The notes: a model not told the origin generated them from the letters alone. Shown: positions 1 to 5,075, counted from the first letter of the stretch. The stretch is DNA of 5,738 bases from Haloarcula sp. (GCA_028275075.1 JAQCNK010000265.1:1-5738), one strand, 5' to 3'. Made by a program: numbers and translations.

Positions 1-341
1 AAGACGAACTCCATGAAGTTACTCAACAGAGCAGCCACCAGCGCGAGCAAGACGAACAGGCCGGCGATGACTAACAGCTCCGTTCCGAGCTCCGCTAGCA
101 ACGCATCGGGGTTCGTCGGGACTGCACCCTCGGTCATGAGCGGACTGGAGCCGCTGGGGGTTGGTTGGCCGGAGTCGCCAAAGTTACCGATGTTCTGGAG
201 CCCGTTGAACCCGCCGCCACCGCCGCCGATAAAGAGGACGATAACTGCCAGCCTGAGCCAGGTCCGGGCGGCGAAGGGTAACAGGAGCGACTTCGTTGCG
301 TCTATCGCGTCGCCGATATCGTCTATCGCGTGGAGGGACAT
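1..341 (-). CDS. Haloarchaeal membrane protein, N-terminal part (DUF7544-like), cut by window edge
   Basis: The reading frame opens at the ATG at 341 and stays open to the left edge, giving 113 complete codons with no stop, so the C-terminus lies outside the window. The protein starts MSLHAIDDIGDAIDATKS, a soluble amphipathic stretch. A hydrophobic helix (about residues 29-42, LRLAVIVLFIGG) follows and runs into a Gly run (GGGGGG, 39-44). A polar linker rich in Pro, Ser and Gly comes next (about 46-80), then a second hydrophobic helix (about 88-107). From memory this resembles the haloarchaeal DUF7544 membrane family, whose members begin with a similar DAIDAT segment and have several helices; their function is unknown. 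The start is supported by an AT-rich box at 368-378. The gene lies 39 bp downstream of mptD on the same strand but appears to have its own promoter. Confidence 0.8.
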   Translation of the reverse strand, partial: MSLHAIDDIGDAIDATKSLLLPFAARTWLRLAVIVLFIGGGGGGFNGLQNIGNFGDSGQPTPSGSSPLMTEGAVPTNPDALLAELGTELLVIAGLFVLLALVAALLSNFMEFV

Positions 342-367
342 CACCGTTACTGCACAGCGACCGCGTG

Positions 368-378
368 TAAAATTTTCG
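368..378 (-). promoter_or_regulatory. TATA-like box for the membrane protein gene
   Basis: The minus strand reads CGAAAATTTTA, the only AT-rich patch nearby, 27-37 nt before the ATG at 341. This spacing fits a leaderless haloarchaeal transcript. The box sits just after the mptD stop codon, which suggests the downstream gene can be transcribed independently of mptD. Confidence 0.55.
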
Positions 379-380
379 TA

Positions 381-731
381 CTATCGGTCCCGGACCGAAT
401 CGACCTGCATGAGCGGATAGCCGTCTTCCATCGCCATGCTCGTCTCAACGACACAGCCCTCGTAGTCGATAGTCATCGAAACGTCCAAGAATCGACCGGT
501 GAGCTCGGTGTAGTCGGCTCCCGCCGCTGCGATGGCCTCGCGCAGCGGCGCCTCGCGGATGGATACCGTCACCGACTCGCAGTGGGGCTGGTTCTCGATC
601 GATTCTTCGATGGCTCGCGCCAACGAGCCAGCGCTGTCGGGGCTTACGGGCGTACCGGCGAACTGGTGGTAGAGCGAGCCGAACTTGATACCAGCCTCAA
701 AACACGCGACCTGCGGAGACGTGGGCGCCAT
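381..731 (-). CDS. mptD: Dihydroneopterin aldolase, archaeal MptD type
   Basis: This 116-residue protein matches the archaeal MptD family (COG2098), not the bacterial FolB family. The known reaction converts 7,8-dihydroneopterin to 6-hydroxymethyl-7,8-dihydropterin plus glycolaldehyde, a cytoplasmic step in folate or methanopterin synthesis; in haloarchaea the product is expected to feed folate. Recognisable blocks are ACFEAGIKFGSLYHQF (9-24), AIEESIENQPHCESV (40-54), YTELTGRFLDV (74-84) and AMEDGYPLM (100-108). Glu12, Gln48 and Tyr105 are the best candidates for the conserved catalytic Glu, Gln and Tyr; the 36-residue Glu-Gln spacing equals what I recall for the Methanocaldococcus enzyme MJ1585. 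I chose the ATG at 731 because it precedes the conserved block by a typical short leader. An upstream in-frame start at 797 would add 22 unconserved residues and run into the azf promoter. The gene is divergent from azf. Confidence 0.88.
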   Translation of the reverse strand: MAPTSPQVACFEAGIKFGSLYHQFAGTPVSPDSAGSLARAIEESIENQPHCESVTVSIREAPLREAIAAAGADYTELTGRFLDVSMTIDYEGCVVETSMAMEDGYPLMQVDSVRDR

Positions 732-756
732 ATCGAGGATATGAGCGGTCCTGGGC

Positions 757-764
757 CAAGAAAG
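757..764 (-). promoter_or_regulatory. Weak TATA-like box for mptD
   Basis: The minus strand reads CTTTCTTG 26-33 nt before the mptD ATG at 731. It is the most T-rich stretch at the expected distance for a leaderless transcript, but it is a poor match to a TATA box, so the call is tentative. Together with the azf box at 800-809 it makes 732-832 a divergent promoter region. Confidence 0.3.
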
Positions 765-799
765 TCGCGCTCTCGGTCCCGGTACCCCGGCCCACACGA

Positions 800-809
800 G
801 ATATACCCG
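800..809 (+). promoter_or_regulatory. TATA-like box for azf
   Basis: GATATACCCG lies about 28 nt (centre to ATG) before the ATG at 833. This places the expected transcription start within about three bases of that codon, and no ribosome binding site is visible. The spacing favours translation of a leaderless mRNA from 833 over the internal ATG at 854. Confidence 0.55.
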
Positions 810-832
810 AACCGCAAGCTACCTATTGTGTC

Positions 833-1627
833 ATGACTATCCACCCAATACGAATGGACGACCCGGTTCTACTCACAGGTGCGGGTGGCGCGGTCGGGGA
901 GGCCATCCTCGAGGGCCTCGAAGAGGACTATTACTGGAAACTGCTGTTCCACAATCCGCCGGCAGAGCAGCCCAACCACGAGTACCACATCGGCGATGTC
1001 GACAACCCCGATGACGTCAGGGAGGCAGTCGAGGGTGTCGGCGCAATCATCCACCTCGCGGGCGACCCCCGCCCAGAGGCCCCGTGGGACTCGGTGCTCT
1101 CGAACAATATCGACGGCACCCAGAAGATCTACGAGGCCGCTGTCGAGGCGGGCGTCGAGAAGGTCATTTTCGCCTCCTCGAACCACGCCGTCGGCTCCTT
1201 CGAGACCGACCAGCGAACCCCCGAGATGTACCGTCCCGAGGACGACTTCCGCCTCGACGGGACGGAGTTTCCCCGTCCGGGAAACCTGTACGGCGTCTCG
1301 AAGGCGACCGGCGAAGTGCTGGGTCGGCACTACCACGACAAGTACGGGATCAAAGTGTGTAACATCCGCATCGGCAACCTGACCCGGGGTCACCCACCCA
1401 TCGACTACGAGCGCGGCCAAGCGATGTGGCTCTCCTACCCCGACTGTGCCCACATCCACCAGTGCGCGCTAGAAGCCGACTACGAGTATGAGACCGTCTA
1501 CGGGATCAGCGACAACGACCGCAAGTACTACTCCATCGAGGGCGCCAAAGAAGCCCTTGGCTACGAGCCACAGGACAACTCCGCGGAGTGGCAGGGCGAC
1601 GAGAAGGTCGTCGGACCGGACGCCTGA
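833..1627 (+). CDS. azf: NAD-dependent glucose-6-phosphate dehydrogenase (archaeal zwischenferment)
   Basis: This 264-residue extended short-chain dehydrogenase closely resembles Azf of Haloferax volcanii. That enzyme oxidises glucose 6-phosphate with NAD+ as the first step of the haloarchaeal oxidative pentose phosphate pathway. The Rossmann glycine motif GAGGAVG is at 16-22 and GDVDNP (54-59) follows the second strand. HLAGDPRPEAPWDSVL (74-89), NNIDGTQ (91-97), ASSNHAVG (114-121) and the catalytic YGVSK (Tyr153, Lys157) are all present. ERGQAMWLSYPDC (193-205) and YGISDNDRKYYSI (223-235) are the C-terminal signatures I recall for Azf, as opposed to general sugar epimerases. Its length fits the family (about 260). 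The start at 833 is supported by the TATA spacing; the ATG at 854 (MDDPVLL) is a real alternative because Haloferax Azf appears to begin there. It is separate from bacterial Zwf in sequence and fold. Confidence 0.9.
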   Translation: MTIHPIRMDDPVLLTGAGGAVGEAILEGLEEDYYWKLLFHNPPAEQPNHEYHIGDVDNPDDVREAVEGVGAIIHLAGDPRPEAPWDSVLSNNIDGTQKIYEAAVEAGVEKVIFASSNHAVGSFETDQRTPEMYRPEDDFRLDGTEFPRPGNLYGVSKATGEVLGRHYHDKYGIKVCNIRIGNLTRGHPPIDYERGQAMWLSYPDCAHIHQCALEADYEYETVYGISDNDRKYYSIEGAKEALGYEPQDNSAEWQGDEKVVGPDA

Positions 1628-1650
1628 GCGCCGCAGACGACGCTGTTGAG

Positions 1651-1655
1651 TTTTT
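1651..1655 (+). terminator. T-tract, possible azf terminator
   Basis: A run of five T residues followed by CCCC occurs 24 nt after the azf stop codon. Short T-tracts just downstream of stop codons are the usual archaeal intrinsic termination signal. No strong hairpin precedes it, which archaea do not need. Confidence 0.4.
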
Positions 1656-1683
1656 CCCCACTCCGTGACTGAGTGTCCGTGTT

Positions 1684-1699
1684 CACCTGTGAGCAGGTG
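1684..1699. other. Short perfect hairpin in the azf 3' region
   Basis: CACCTG and CAGGTG form a 6-bp perfect stem with a four-base loop (TGAG), 57 nt after the azf stop and 40 bp before repeat copy A. It could cap the azf transcript or act as a second terminator. No function is shown by the sequence. Confidence 0.35.
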
Positions 1700-1738
1700 T
1701 CTCTGGCCACCATCCTGCAGCCATATACACAGCCACGT

Positions 1739-1815
1739 TATACGGGTCGACACTGATAGATATTCGCCGGGTTCTGCGGAGGCGAATTCTATCAATCGTT
1801 CTGTCGACCCGTATA
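1739..1815 (+). mobile_element. MITE-like palindromic element, copy A
   Basis: This 77-bp imperfect palindrome has perfect 14-bp terminal inverted repeats, TATACGGGTCGACA at 1739-1752 and its complement at 1802-1815. Inner arms TGATAGATATTCGCC and GGCGAATTCTATCA pair with one bulged base. The loop reads about GGGTTCTGCG. It has the same orientation as copy C (2801-2884) and is inverted relative to copy B (2469-2551). Relative to both it lacks a 6-bp segment (GAAGCC) just inside the left terminal repeat. If the outermost TA on each side is a target duplication, the core is 1741-1813. The element supplies the last seven codons and the stop of the phosphoesterase gene. It contains no gene of its own. 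Orientation is arbitrary, defined here by the arm order of copies A and C. Confidence 0.85.
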
Positions 1816-2304
1816 GGCCGGCTCGTGGAACGCTAGCTCCCCGCTCGCGGTGTCCAGCGTCGCGACCGAGAACTCGCTCGGTGCCGGCGGAATCGAAACT
1901 CCACCCGGGTTCACCCGCACCGTCCCCTCGTATTCCTCGGACCCGGCTTCGTGGGTGTGGCCGTTGAATACGTAGTCGTAGGTCCCACACTCGACCAGCG
2001 CGTCGACGATGGCCCCGCTGGTACCGTGATAGACGGCGATTTCCTGGCCATCCAGCGTGAGTTCGCCCATCTCTCCCATGTAGGTGCCAAACTCCTCGAC
2101 GGTCGCTTCGATAGCCCACTCACCATCGTTGTTTCCGCGGACTGCGTAAAACGCCCAGTCGCCGGCAAAGGGCGTCACAGAAAAGGGCGCGACGAAATCG
2201 CCACAGTGGACGACCGTCTCGACGCCCGCGTCTTCGAACGTTTCGACCGCCGCCACAACCTGGTCCTCGTTGTCATGCGTGTCCGAGACGATTCCGACTA
2301 ACAT
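1792..2304 (-). CDS. MJ0936/YfcE-family metallophosphoesterase
   Basis: This 170-residue cytoplasmic metallophosphoesterase has the full two-metal ligand set: GIVSDTH (Asp8, His10), HCGDF (Asp36), RGNND (Asn58), YHG (His93) and NGHTH (His116, His118). The family hydrolyses phosphodiesters such as bis-p-nitrophenyl phosphate in vitro with Mn2+ or Ni2+; the natural substrate here is unknown. The ATG at 2304 places the first motif at residue 4, as in the family, and a TATA-like box lies 26 nt upstream. An in-frame start at 2367 would add 21 unconserved residues upstream of that box. The last seven residues (YTGRQND) and the TGA stop are encoded inside repeat copy A, so the natural C-terminus was probably FHEPA (163 residues). 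The catalytic core is intact and activity is expected to be retained. Confidence 0.9.
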   Translation of the reverse strand: MLVGIVSDTHDNEDQVVAAVETFEDAGVETVVHCGDFVAPFSVTPFAGDWAFYAVRGNNDGEWAIEATVEEFGTYMGEMGELTLDGQEIAVYHGTSGAIVDALVECGTYDYVFNGHTHEAGSEEYEGTVRVNPGGVSIPPAPSEFSVATLDTASGELAFHEPAYTGRQND

Positions 2305-2325
2305 ATCGTACTGTTTTGTGTCGGA

Positions 2326-2335
2326 GGATAAGAAC
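2326..2335 (-). promoter_or_regulatory. TATA-like box for the phosphoesterase gene
   Basis: The minus strand reads GTTCTTATCC, centred about 26 nt before the ATG at 2304. This is the leaderless spacing seen for the other genes in the window. No ribosome binding site is visible between the box and the start. Confidence 0.55.
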
Positions 2336-2394
2336 GTATGGCCCTCCCAGACGGTCCGTTGTACCACTGCCGGCTATACGTTCGTCAAGATATG

Positions 2395-2412
2395 CGCCAG
2401 CCCGGGCTGGCG
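2395..2412. promoter_or_regulatory. 18-bp perfect palindrome in a divergent promoter region
   Basis: CGCCAGCCCGGGCTGGCG is a perfect, gapless 18-bp palindrome. It lies 60 bp upstream of the phosphoesterase promoter box and 32 bp upstream of the box assigned to the small membrane gene. The position suits a binding site for a dimeric regulator serving one or both genes. A structural role or chance in GC-rich DNA is also possible, and no known regulator site is recognised. Confidence 0.4.
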
Positions 2413-2443
2413 AATGCCGCCAGTTTGGTAGCGACCCGCGATG

Positions 2444-2450
2444 CTTTTCA
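2444..2450 (+). promoter_or_regulatory. Displaced TATA-like box of the small membrane gene
   Basis: CTTTTCA is centred at 2447 and is now 108 nt from the ATG at 2555, with repeat copy B between them. Without the element and one TA, the distance becomes 27 nt, exactly the leaderless spacing seen elsewhere in this window. I infer that this is the native promoter, now separated from its gene. It may still drive a transcript with a long structured leader. Confidence 0.45.
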
Positions 2451-2468
2451 CCCACAGCGACCAGTCCC

Positions 2469-2551
2469 TATACGGGCCGACAGAACGATTGATAGAATTC
2501 GGCTCGCCAGACTCCGGCGAATATCTATCAGGGCTTCTGTCGACCCGTATA
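2469..2551 (-). mobile_element. MITE-like palindromic element, copy B
   Basis: This 83-bp element is inverted relative to copies A and C. Its outer arms are TATACGGGCCGACA and TGTCGACCCGTATA, with one mismatch (C in place of T at 2477) that becomes a G-U pair if the minus strand is transcribed. It keeps the GAAGCC arm segment missing from copy A. Its central region differs most from the others (AGTCTGGC in the A/C orientation). With TA taken as the target duplication, the core is 2471-2549. It lies between a TATA-like box and the start codon of the small membrane gene, ending three bases before the ATG. Its own AT-rich segment GAATATCTAT (2519-2528) is about 31 nt before that ATG and might serve as a replacement promoter. 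Confidence 0.85.
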
Positions 2552-2554
2552 GCC

Positions 2555-2824
2555 ATGGCACGGGGAATCATAGAGATGATCGGGCTTGGGGCCACTCTCG
2601 TCTTCGCAATCCCGATAGCGCTGTTCGGCGCGGAGCATCTCGTTCGTGGGGAACTGATCGCAGGCGTTGCCTACGTCGGTATCGCGATAGGGCTGGTCGC
2701 GGTCGAACAGTATCTCACGACGCCAACGGACGTGCCGGGGATGATCGCGGAGAAGACGGTCGGCAAAGTGGTCAAGACCGAGGACGACGAGAACCGCGAG
2801 TATACGGGTCGAAAGAAGCCCTGA
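2555..2824 (+). CDS. Small two-helix membrane protein, conserved haloarchaeal type (DUF7533-like)
   Basis: This 89-residue protein starts MARGIIEMIGLG. It has two hydrophobic segments, about residues 4-24 and 31-51, joined by a short turn (EHLVRGE), then a charged C-terminal tail with TTPTDVPG and VGKVVKTEDDE. The composition predicts an inner-membrane hairpin with a cytoplasmic tail; no catalytic motif is visible. From memory it resembles a family of small haloarchaeal proteins annotated DUF7533, of unknown function. The ATG at 2555 is the only start that begins at the first helix. An in-frame ATG at 2441 would add 38 residues made mostly of repeat copy B and would start inside the probable TATA box. 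The last residues YTGRKKP and the stop are encoded by repeat copy C. The gene is thus bracketed by inverted copies B and C, and the inferred original protein ended at DENRE (82 residues). Confidence 0.75.
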   Translation: MARGIIEMIGLGATLVFAIPIALFGAEHLVRGELIAGVAYVGIAIGLVAVEQYLTTPTDVPGMIAEKTVGKVVKTEDDENREYTGRKKP

Positions 2825-2884
2825 TAGATATTCGCCGGGATCTTGCGGAGGCGAATTCTATTAATCGTTCTGTCGACCCGTATA
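2801..2884 (+). mobile_element. MITE-like palindromic element, copy C
   Basis: This 84-bp element has outer arms TATACGGGTCGA and TCGACCCGTATA, perfect over 12 bp. The inner arms are TGATAGATATTCGCC and GGCGAATTCTATTA, and GAAGCC is retained as in copy B. It has the same orientation as copy A and differs from it mainly by that segment and by loop bases. With TA as the target duplication, the core is 2803-2882. It sits between two convergent genes: its left end encodes the last codons of the small membrane protein, and its right end stops one base before the helicase stop codon. In that position its hairpin could act as a bidirectional transcript end or stabiliser, which is inference. Confidence 0.85.
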
Positions 2885-2885
2885 G

Positions 2886-4727
2886 CTAGTCGGCGGCGAG
2901 GGGTTCGCCGGCCTCGTCCAGCAGTTCGTCGATAGAGCGGTTCGAGGGGGCGTTCTCCAGCAGCACGTCGATCGGGAGTGTCGGCGCACCGTCGACGAGA
3001 TTCTCCATGAGAACCAGTCGTTCGCGGGCGCGTGACATGCCGACGTAGAAGACACGCCGCTCGTTGTCGGTCAGCGTGGGGACTGGACTGGTGTGTTTGG
3101 TGAACTCCTCGACTTCGGGGACCTCTATCCCCTTCTGTTCGACAGTGGCGGCCATCTGCTCGACGACTTTCTCGGTGAGGTCAGTTGCGACGAACACGTG
3201 GTCGGCCTCGCGACCCTTCGCGGAGTGGATTGTGCCCAGTCGGACGCGGTCGGGCTCCATGCCACTGTACGTGCCCGCGAAGTACGCCCCCACGGATCGC
3301 TCTTGGAAGTTGGTGACTTTCCGGAGCATATCGCCGGCGGAGGCGGGGTCGGGAACGAAGGGAACGTGTTCGGTGACAACATCAGGTTCGATCTCGATCT
3401 CGGCGATGTCGTCGGCGTCGTGGGTCTCTTCAATGTCCTCCAGTGCGTCGAAGAAGTTGTCGCGTTCGCCGGTGCCAAAGGCCGAATCGGCGAGCATGTC
3501 GGCGAGGCGGCGAGCCTCCAGCACGGAGAGTGGCTCGTCGTCCTCGACGGCCTCGACGGCGGCGACGTACTGGCTAAGCCTGTCTGTCCACATCCGCTGA
3601 TCAGTCAGACAGGAGAAGGGGATTCCCTCGTCGATGAACTCGTCGATGAAGTTGAACATCTGATAGCGCGCCCGGAAGAGAATCATCACCGTCTCGTCGG
3701 TCTGGTCGACGGTACCGATGACGTTACGGACCAAATTGAACATCGAGGGGTTCTGCACCGCCTCGACACGGCCGCCTTCCTTGCGTGGGTTGAGATCTTT
3801 CTCCTGGCGCTTCTCGATGTGGCGCACCTCGCGGTTGACGACGTTCAGGATGCGAGAGGGCAGGCGATAGGAGTTGGGAAGGATCTCATCGGTGGTGACC
3901 TCCTCTTCGAGCAGGAGATCCGGATCGGCGCCTTGCCACGCGTAGACGACCTGGTCGTCGTCACCGGCAATGAGGACCCGCTCCATGTGGGGTTTCCACT
4001 CCTCGTATACATCGTACTGGAGCGTCGTGATATCCTGAAACTCGTCGATGATGAGGTAGTCGACGTTGGGGAGCAGCGACCGCTGTGCGACGCGTTCGAG
4101 CATGTCGGCGAAGCCGGTGAGGTCGTTGTCACCTTTGTGGGTCCGCCAGCCACGGATGGCGGCGGGGACGTCGACGCGGTCGTCGTCGGTCGGCCAGGTC
4201 GGTGTGTACTTGTTGCCAGTCTGGGCGTTGTCGTCGATTTCGGGCGGCAAGCGGACCTCCTCGTCGTCCCACTTGAACGGCACATCGTGCCAGTCGGCCA
4301 CGTCGCGGCGGGTGCGCTGGAGCCACTGACTGGTCGCGATTATCTTGTTGCCCAGCGTCGTCGAGCGAGCGGAGCGGCGACGGGAGCCCTCGTACTCGTC
4401 TTCGAAGTCGATGCCGAACTGGTCACAGAAATCCTCCTTATCGCTCTCGCCGACCACGTCGCCCCGAGAGAGATTGAGCAACTCGTACGCCTTCGCGTGC
4501 ATCGTGCAAACGTTCCCCTGGAGCGCCCGGGGGCTCACATCGAGTCGTTCGGCCAGCCGTTCGCGTATCTCGGCAGCCGCCGCACGCGTGTACGAAACAA
4601 CCAGCACGTCGCGGAAGTCGACGGCATCGTCTGTAAGCAACTCCTCAACGCGGTCAAGCAGGGCAGTCGTCTTCCCGCTCCCCGGCCCACCGAACAGGCG
4701 GACAACCTCGGTGGTCGATTCAGTCAT
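2886..4727 (-). CDS. UvrD/Rep/PcrA-type superfamily 1A DNA helicase
   Basis: This 613-residue protein carries the full SF1A helicase motif set. These are Walker A GGPGSGKTT (13-21), Ia VVSYTRAAAAEI (43-54), Walker B DEFQD (228-232), motif III GDDDQVVYAWQGADP (255-269), motif IV around SYRLPSR (286-292), motif V TIHSAKGRE (499-507) and motif VI VFYVGMSRARERL (559-571). The family unwinds DNA 3' to 5' with ATP and acts in repair, replication restart or removal of bound proteins; the specific role here is not shown. At 613 residues it is shorter than bacterial UvrD (about 720), with a compact acidic 2B region and no UvrD C-terminal extension. The ATG at 4727 follows a good TATA-like box by about 28 nt. 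An in-frame start at 4796 would add 23 residues upstream of the box. The stop lies one base from repeat copy C. Confidence 0.93.
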   Translation of the reverse strand: MTESTTEVVRLFGGPGSGKTTALLDRVEELLTDDAVDFRDVLVVSYTRAAAAEIRERLAERLDVSPRALQGNVCTMHAKAYELLNLSRGDVVGESDKEDFCDQFGIDFEDEYEGSRRRSARSTTLGNKIIATSQWLQRTRRDVADWHDVPFKWDDEEVRLPPEIDDNAQTGNKYTPTWPTDDDRVDVPAAIRGWRTHKGDNDLTGFADMLERVAQRSLLPNVDYLIIDEFQDITTLQYDVYEEWKPHMERVLIAGDDDQVVYAWQGADPDLLLEEEVTTDEILPNSYRLPSRILNVVNREVRHIEKRQEKDLNPRKEGGRVEAVQNPSMFNLVRNVIGTVDQTDETVMILFRARYQMFNFIDEFIDEGIPFSCLTDQRMWTDRLSQYVAAVEAVEDDEPLSVLEARRLADMLADSAFGTGERDNFFDALEDIEETHDADDIAEIEIEPDVVTEHVPFVPDPASAGDMLRKVTNFQERSVGAYFAGTYSGMEPDRVRLGTIHSAKGREADHVFVATDLTEKVVEQMAATVEQKGIEVPEVEEFTKHTSPVPTLTDNERRVFYVGMSRARERLVLMENLVDGAPTLPIDVLLENAPSNRSIDELLDEAGEPLAAD

Positions 4728-4750
4728 TGCACATATACTAGAGAGCCCGC

Positions 4751-4760
4751 CAAATAAACT
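4751..4760 (-). promoter_or_regulatory. TATA box of the helicase gene
   Basis: The minus strand reads AGTTTATTTG, centred about 28 nt before the ATG at 4727. It is one of the best TATA matches in the window and decides the start codon, since the upstream in-frame start at 4796 would lie before the promoter. Confidence 0.65.
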
Positions 4761-4798
4761 ACGTGCTTTGGAAAAACGGCGGCTGATGGGCGCCACAA

Positions 4799-4818
4799 CT
4801 GCCAGTCAGAGATGGCAG
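4799..4818. other. Hairpin in the helicase/zinc-finger intergenic space
   Basis: CTGCCA and TGGCAG form a 6-bp perfect stem with an 8-base loop, and a further GCTGCCA copy follows at 4821-4827 that could compete for the same pairing. It lies 60 nt beyond the zinc-finger gene stop on the minus strand and about 40 bp upstream of the helicase promoter. It may be part of the zinc-finger transcript end. I see nothing else in 4761-4878. Confidence 0.3.
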
Positions 4819-4878
4819 ACGCTGCCAATGGGAGAAATCGAACGGCAAAAGTGAACTGCCGAACCGCGAGATGCCGAT

Positions 4879-5058
4879 CTAGTTTACCGGTGTCCAGCCA
4901 CACACCGAGCATTCGCTCGCGGCCGAGCCGTGAAGCCCGCCACAGTCGGGACACTGTTTCTTGTTATAGTTTTCTTCCCAACCAACGTCGTCGACTTCGT
5001 GGCCGCGCTGCGAAAGGAACTCGTCGAACATCTTGTCGGATTGCGGTGCACTCGCCAT
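4879..5058 (-). CDS. Small CPxCG zinc-finger protein (HVO_0416-like)
   Basis: This 59-residue protein has an N-terminal part predicted helical (KMFDEFLSQRGHEV, 9-22), a conserved GWEENYNKKQ (27-36 region) and one zinc ribbon. The ribbon uses CPDCGG (Cys36, Cys39) and CSVCGW (Cys50, Cys53), so all four ligands are present. From memory it matches the haloarchaeal family named after HVO_0416 of Haloferax, a group of small zinc-finger proteins of mostly unknown role, possibly regulatory or protein-binding. The start at 5058 is decided by a TATA box 27 nt upstream; an in-frame start at 5082 falls inside that box. It follows uvrB on the same strand after 179 bp and has its own promoter. An inverted repeat overlaps its start codon. 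Confidence 0.88.
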   Translation of the reverse strand: MASAPQSDKMFDEFLSQRGHEVDDVGWEENYNKKQCPDCGGLHGSAASECSVCGWTPVN

Positions 5059-5075
5059 ACGTGCTATGGTATGGC
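5054..5075. promoter_or_regulatory. Inverted repeat over the zinc-finger gene start
   Basis: GCCATAC (5054-5060) and GTATGGC (5069-5075) are perfect 7-bp arms separated by 8 bp. They cover the ATG at 5058 and the space just downstream of the TATA box, where a bound dimer would block transcription initiation. This is operator-like geometry; no regulator is known from the sequence. Confidence 0.4.

Noticed and set aside
13..420. A 135-codon plus-strand frame at the left end
   Set aside because: Its translation is Ser/Pro-rich without domains. The minus strand reads through to the window edge as a plausible membrane protein with two helices and a promoter.
330..836. A 168-codon plus-strand frame over mptD
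   Set aside because: It is antisense to mptD and its Arg-rich, low-complexity translation is typical of a shadow frame. MptD family signatures on the other strand are clear.
1665..1967. A small frame with Cys and His residues (MTECPCSPVSRC...) between azf and the phosphoesterase
   Set aside because: It runs through repeat copy A into the antisense of the phosphoesterase, and the Cys/His spacing does not form a known zinc motif.
2340..2468. Possible tRNA or small RNA gene near the GC-rich hairpin
   Set aside because: No acceptor stem, T-arm consensus (GTTCRA) or cloverleaf could be traced; the palindrome alone does not support an RNA gene.
2441..2554. N-terminal extension of the small membrane protein from the ATG at 2441
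   Set aside because: The added 38 residues are mostly encoded by repeat copy B, and the ATG overlaps the probable native TATA box. The frame through the element is open by chance.
1739..2884. CRISPR array
   Set aside because: Only three repeats of 77-84 bp, in mixed orientation and separated by whole genes; there are no regular spacers and no cas genes.
3093..4757. A 554-codon open frame on the plus strand
   Set aside because: It lies entirely antisense to the helicase gene, whose complete motif set is intact. The frame is a by-product of GC-rich codon usage, and its translation has no recognisable domain.
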